Shown here one piece after another: positions 61,679-64,000 of a DNA stretch of 64,000 nt (positions are counted from its first letter, which is position 1; every line of letters starts with the position of its first letter). Location of the stretch: the NCBI GenBank assembly GCA_036245805.1, contig BTRK01000001.1, positions 29,891,087 to 29,955,086 of the forward strand, read 5' to 3'. The DNA comes from Pristionchus mayeri. Taxonomy: Eukaryota; Nematoda; Chromadorea; Rhabditida; Neodiplogasteridae. A program made the translations under genes and the position numbers. The notes beneath the pieces are model-generated. The model had not been told where the DNA came from. It made no database searches and saw nothing but the letters and a program-made list of their open reading frames with translations.

Positions 61679-62084
61679 CAGGATAGGATGCTGAAAATGC
61701 CAGAATAAATTTGTTTATTTTTAGTAGCCGATTTGCATAGATCAAGTAAATGCGAGGAGATGAAATATGCGAGCATTTGAACAATATAAGAAGAAATTAT
61801 TAAAAATTAGAAAAAAGAAGCCAGTTGAATTCGAGCGACCACGTGCTAAATAGGATGAAGAATGACGAATGATTGAATGATTTGGAAGATGAGCTGTGAT
61901 AGGAACAATTACTGGATACTTCCGACCTTTTTAGTATTTACAATGTATCTGGACATCGTAAATGGCGAGATCACCGAATTTTATGGAGCATGACCAGTTT
62001 TGTCGTACAGATCACGATTGCGTTGCGCTTATTGACCATAGGGGTGTGTAGCCAAGGTGGTAGAGATTATGGTCCCAGTAAATA

Positions 62085-63527
62085 TTAGGTTGATGCAAAA
62101 GTTTCGATACAAGGTATTTTTGGTATTATCTCGAGAATGGTTTGCCTGTATTAGATAATACTTTGGTATTATTTGAGGCACTATTAATGCACTACAATCA
62201 TAGTTTCAAATTGAATCGATCTCGAGTGGTTCATCAGAAAAAATTTTTTTCGAAAATGTGATAAATTTTCGGTATTTGGGATGCTCTGTACAAGCGTCCA
62301 TTAAAACAAAACAGATGGCTTGAAATTTCCGCCATTTTGTGTCGATATTGAGTTCTGATGCATGCTTCCATTTAACACTTTACAATAGATCGTTAGTGTC
62401 TATTAGAAAAATTATGGGTCAATATAATTATAATTATTTAGCGAATTCGAATTGATTGCCATTTAGATAGAAAATCGTTGAGAGGAATGATCCCACGTTG
62501 AAACTTTCCTGTGCTCGTGATAACTCAAAAACGGTCCATTTTTAAGTCTTGGACCACTAAGTCATATTTGTAGATCTCTTCGTTAGCTTTCCAAAACTGG
62601 CCTTACTTTACTGATTAGCATAATTCAGAGAAGAGAGGCACACCGAAATGTATTTTTCTCCAAAAATCAACCGTCCGGGTTCTGCCTACTGAGTAGCAGT
62701 ATGTAGAAGCAGGATCCAAGACAAATGAAAAATACAGTTACCTCAAATCGAGTATGGGGAATCCGAATCCGCAATAAAAATCGTGTTGTAAAGAGAAAAA
62801 TTTTGAGTAAATTAAAATTTAAAGTGTTTTTTCATGATTACTGTATGAAGATGACACTTTTCATCGTGTTGTAAGCGAACCTGCTTATAGACAATTTCAT
62901 TACGCACAGATTGGAAAAAATTAGCTCGCTGTAGGTCAAAAATTGACAGAGATACGGCCATTTTAAGCAGTAGGTCACTACCGCCCGTAAACATGCAAAT
63001 TTCGACAAACGAAGCGGATTGGCGTTGTCATCGGTCTCAACATCTAGTCTCAACATCTTCACCGAAATCCGCGATCAAAAATTTTTTTCTGTCGTATTGG
63101 TTCCTGCGATTTTACAGGAGATCTGTGTCATGTAAATGTATATCCCATAAGAAAATCAGATTTTTAAAAATGATGATTTTTGAGATATGCCCCCCCAAAG
63201 CTCGATTTTGGGGGGCAAATTGTCAAATATGCTTCCATGTAGAATGCTTAATTTTTATCGCCTACGTTTCTAATTGGCCGAAAACACTTCAGAAAAAAAG
63301 TTTGAGAATTATCGAATTTTTAGCCATCCGTGTACCCCTGCATAGTTCTCACGTTCTCTCGTGGAGGGTCTCTTAAATGACTGGTTGATCATATGTGCCC
63401 ATAAGTGCGCTATGAAGAGTACACATATACTAATATCCTACAAAAATGCACGAGAGAATTCCTAAAGGCTGAAGCAAGTTATGTCTCAAAATCGTGAAAA
63501 CGTATCGAATCTTTTGCATCAACCTAA
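62085..63527. mobile_element. Mariner-type non-autonomous element, B right
   Basis: Complete copy. Several sites match the A copy rather than its palindromic partner at 43952. Confidence 0.8.
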
Positions 63528-63820
63528 TACATTTCGCTTAAAGCGTTTGTGTACTTTACAGTTTACTGTAGTTGTAATGCCAATCCACATGGCTCACCGG
63601 ATTGATTCATGTAGACCGACCTCTAACAAGAATAGCACAAGCATGTTCTTTATCGAAAACGTTTATTGCAAAGTGTTAACAATCAAGAGAAAATAATATC
63701 GCGTCTTCAATTTTTCGGTTATTGATTTCGGTAGTCATATTTTTTTCGAAATTTCATTGCACATCTAATCGGAATAATTGCAAATTTCAAACTGACTTAA
63801 ATAAATGGAATGTTTTAAAG

Positions 63821-64000
63821 TTAGCATCGTTTGTACAAAAATTTGTTTCTGATGTGAATAGTATCATTTAAGATCGTTCTTTCAACGTAGAGTCTTGTCC
63901 CATTATACTCCAGTACGCACTCAGCCCCGAAATACGTGGGCAATGATAGAGCGAAGACGTTGGTGACCTGAAAATTATTTTATTATTCTAACAATAGGTG
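63821..64000 (-). CDS. F-box gene, last exon, B right copy (partial)
   Basis: Exon 7 (63967-63821, VTNVFALSLPTYFG to KFLYKRC stop) with its acceptor. Exons 1-6 lie beyond the window. Confidence 0.65.

Larger units (their letters stand above)
54051..64000. repeat. Right arm of palindrome P2' (B), unit U minus orientation, open-ended
   Basis: Reverse complement of 43480-53428. Unlike the A right arm it has no break at the position equivalent to 13860; it reads through the whole mariner-type element into the F-box gene. Confidence 0.95.

Noticed and set aside
1..64000. Simple missed-adapter or single-fold read artefact as the sole cause of the palindromes
   Set aside because: Cores of 329 and 622 bp, arm-specific SNPs, a private insertion and a deletion/inversion would not come from one folded read. 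Haplotype joining or orientation errors remain possible.
1..64000. Functional tRNA, rRNA or CRISPR loci
   Set aside because: No closed cloverleaf, rRNA core or spaced direct-repeat array is visible; only tRNA-like box motifs.

Overview
The window is eukaryotic and most likely nematode DNA. Genes have many short introns with TTTCAG-type acceptors, ATGs sit just after TTTCAG sites, F-box-like genes are clustered, and there are mariner-type elements flanked by TA. A diplogastrid such as Pristionchus is my best guess from the style of the F-box-like genes; that is inference.

The dominant feature is large-scale structure. Almost everything is about 3.3 copies of one ~19-kb unit (U) placed head-to-head and tail-to-tail. 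Order: U(-) partial 1-3204; spacer s1 3205-3533; U(+) 3534-22620; spacer s2 22621-23242; U(-) 23243-34191, rearranged; s1 inverted 34192-34520; U(+) 34521-53428; s2 inverted 53429-54050; U(-) 54051-64000, running off the window. I call 1 to ~32003 'A' and the rest 'B'. The middle U(-) lost about 7.95 kb and has a 719-bp piece inverted in place (32004-32722). Copies differ by only scattered SNPs and small indels.

One U reads outward from s1 as: a short coiled-coil gene (minus in U+), an unrecognised exon cluster, a Lys/Ala-rich seven-exon gene, a partial F-box gene, a complete F-box gene with a TIR element after its first exon, a 1.44-kb mariner-type non-autonomous element, a six-exon F-box-like gene, a paralogue of the Lys/Ala-rich gene (minus), a damaged F-box-like gene, a Pmp3/UPF0057 small membrane protein gene with a Pro/Gln/Tyr-rich tail, and a DD37D mariner (maT-like) transposase. 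The s2 junction folds back inside that transposase.

The array decides gene dosage: most genes occur 3-4 times here. Some copies are intact and others carry private lesions (4-bp deletion in the A F-box gene, 1-bp insertion in the last F-box-like copy, a GT-to-GC donor, a 181-bp insertion). Other lesions are shared by all copies and so predate amplification. Gene models come from manual splicing by reading frame and GT/AG sites, with no transcripts. Whether the array is genuine or partly an assembly product (two haplotypes joined, orientation ambiguity inside inverted repeats) cannot be settled from sequence alone.
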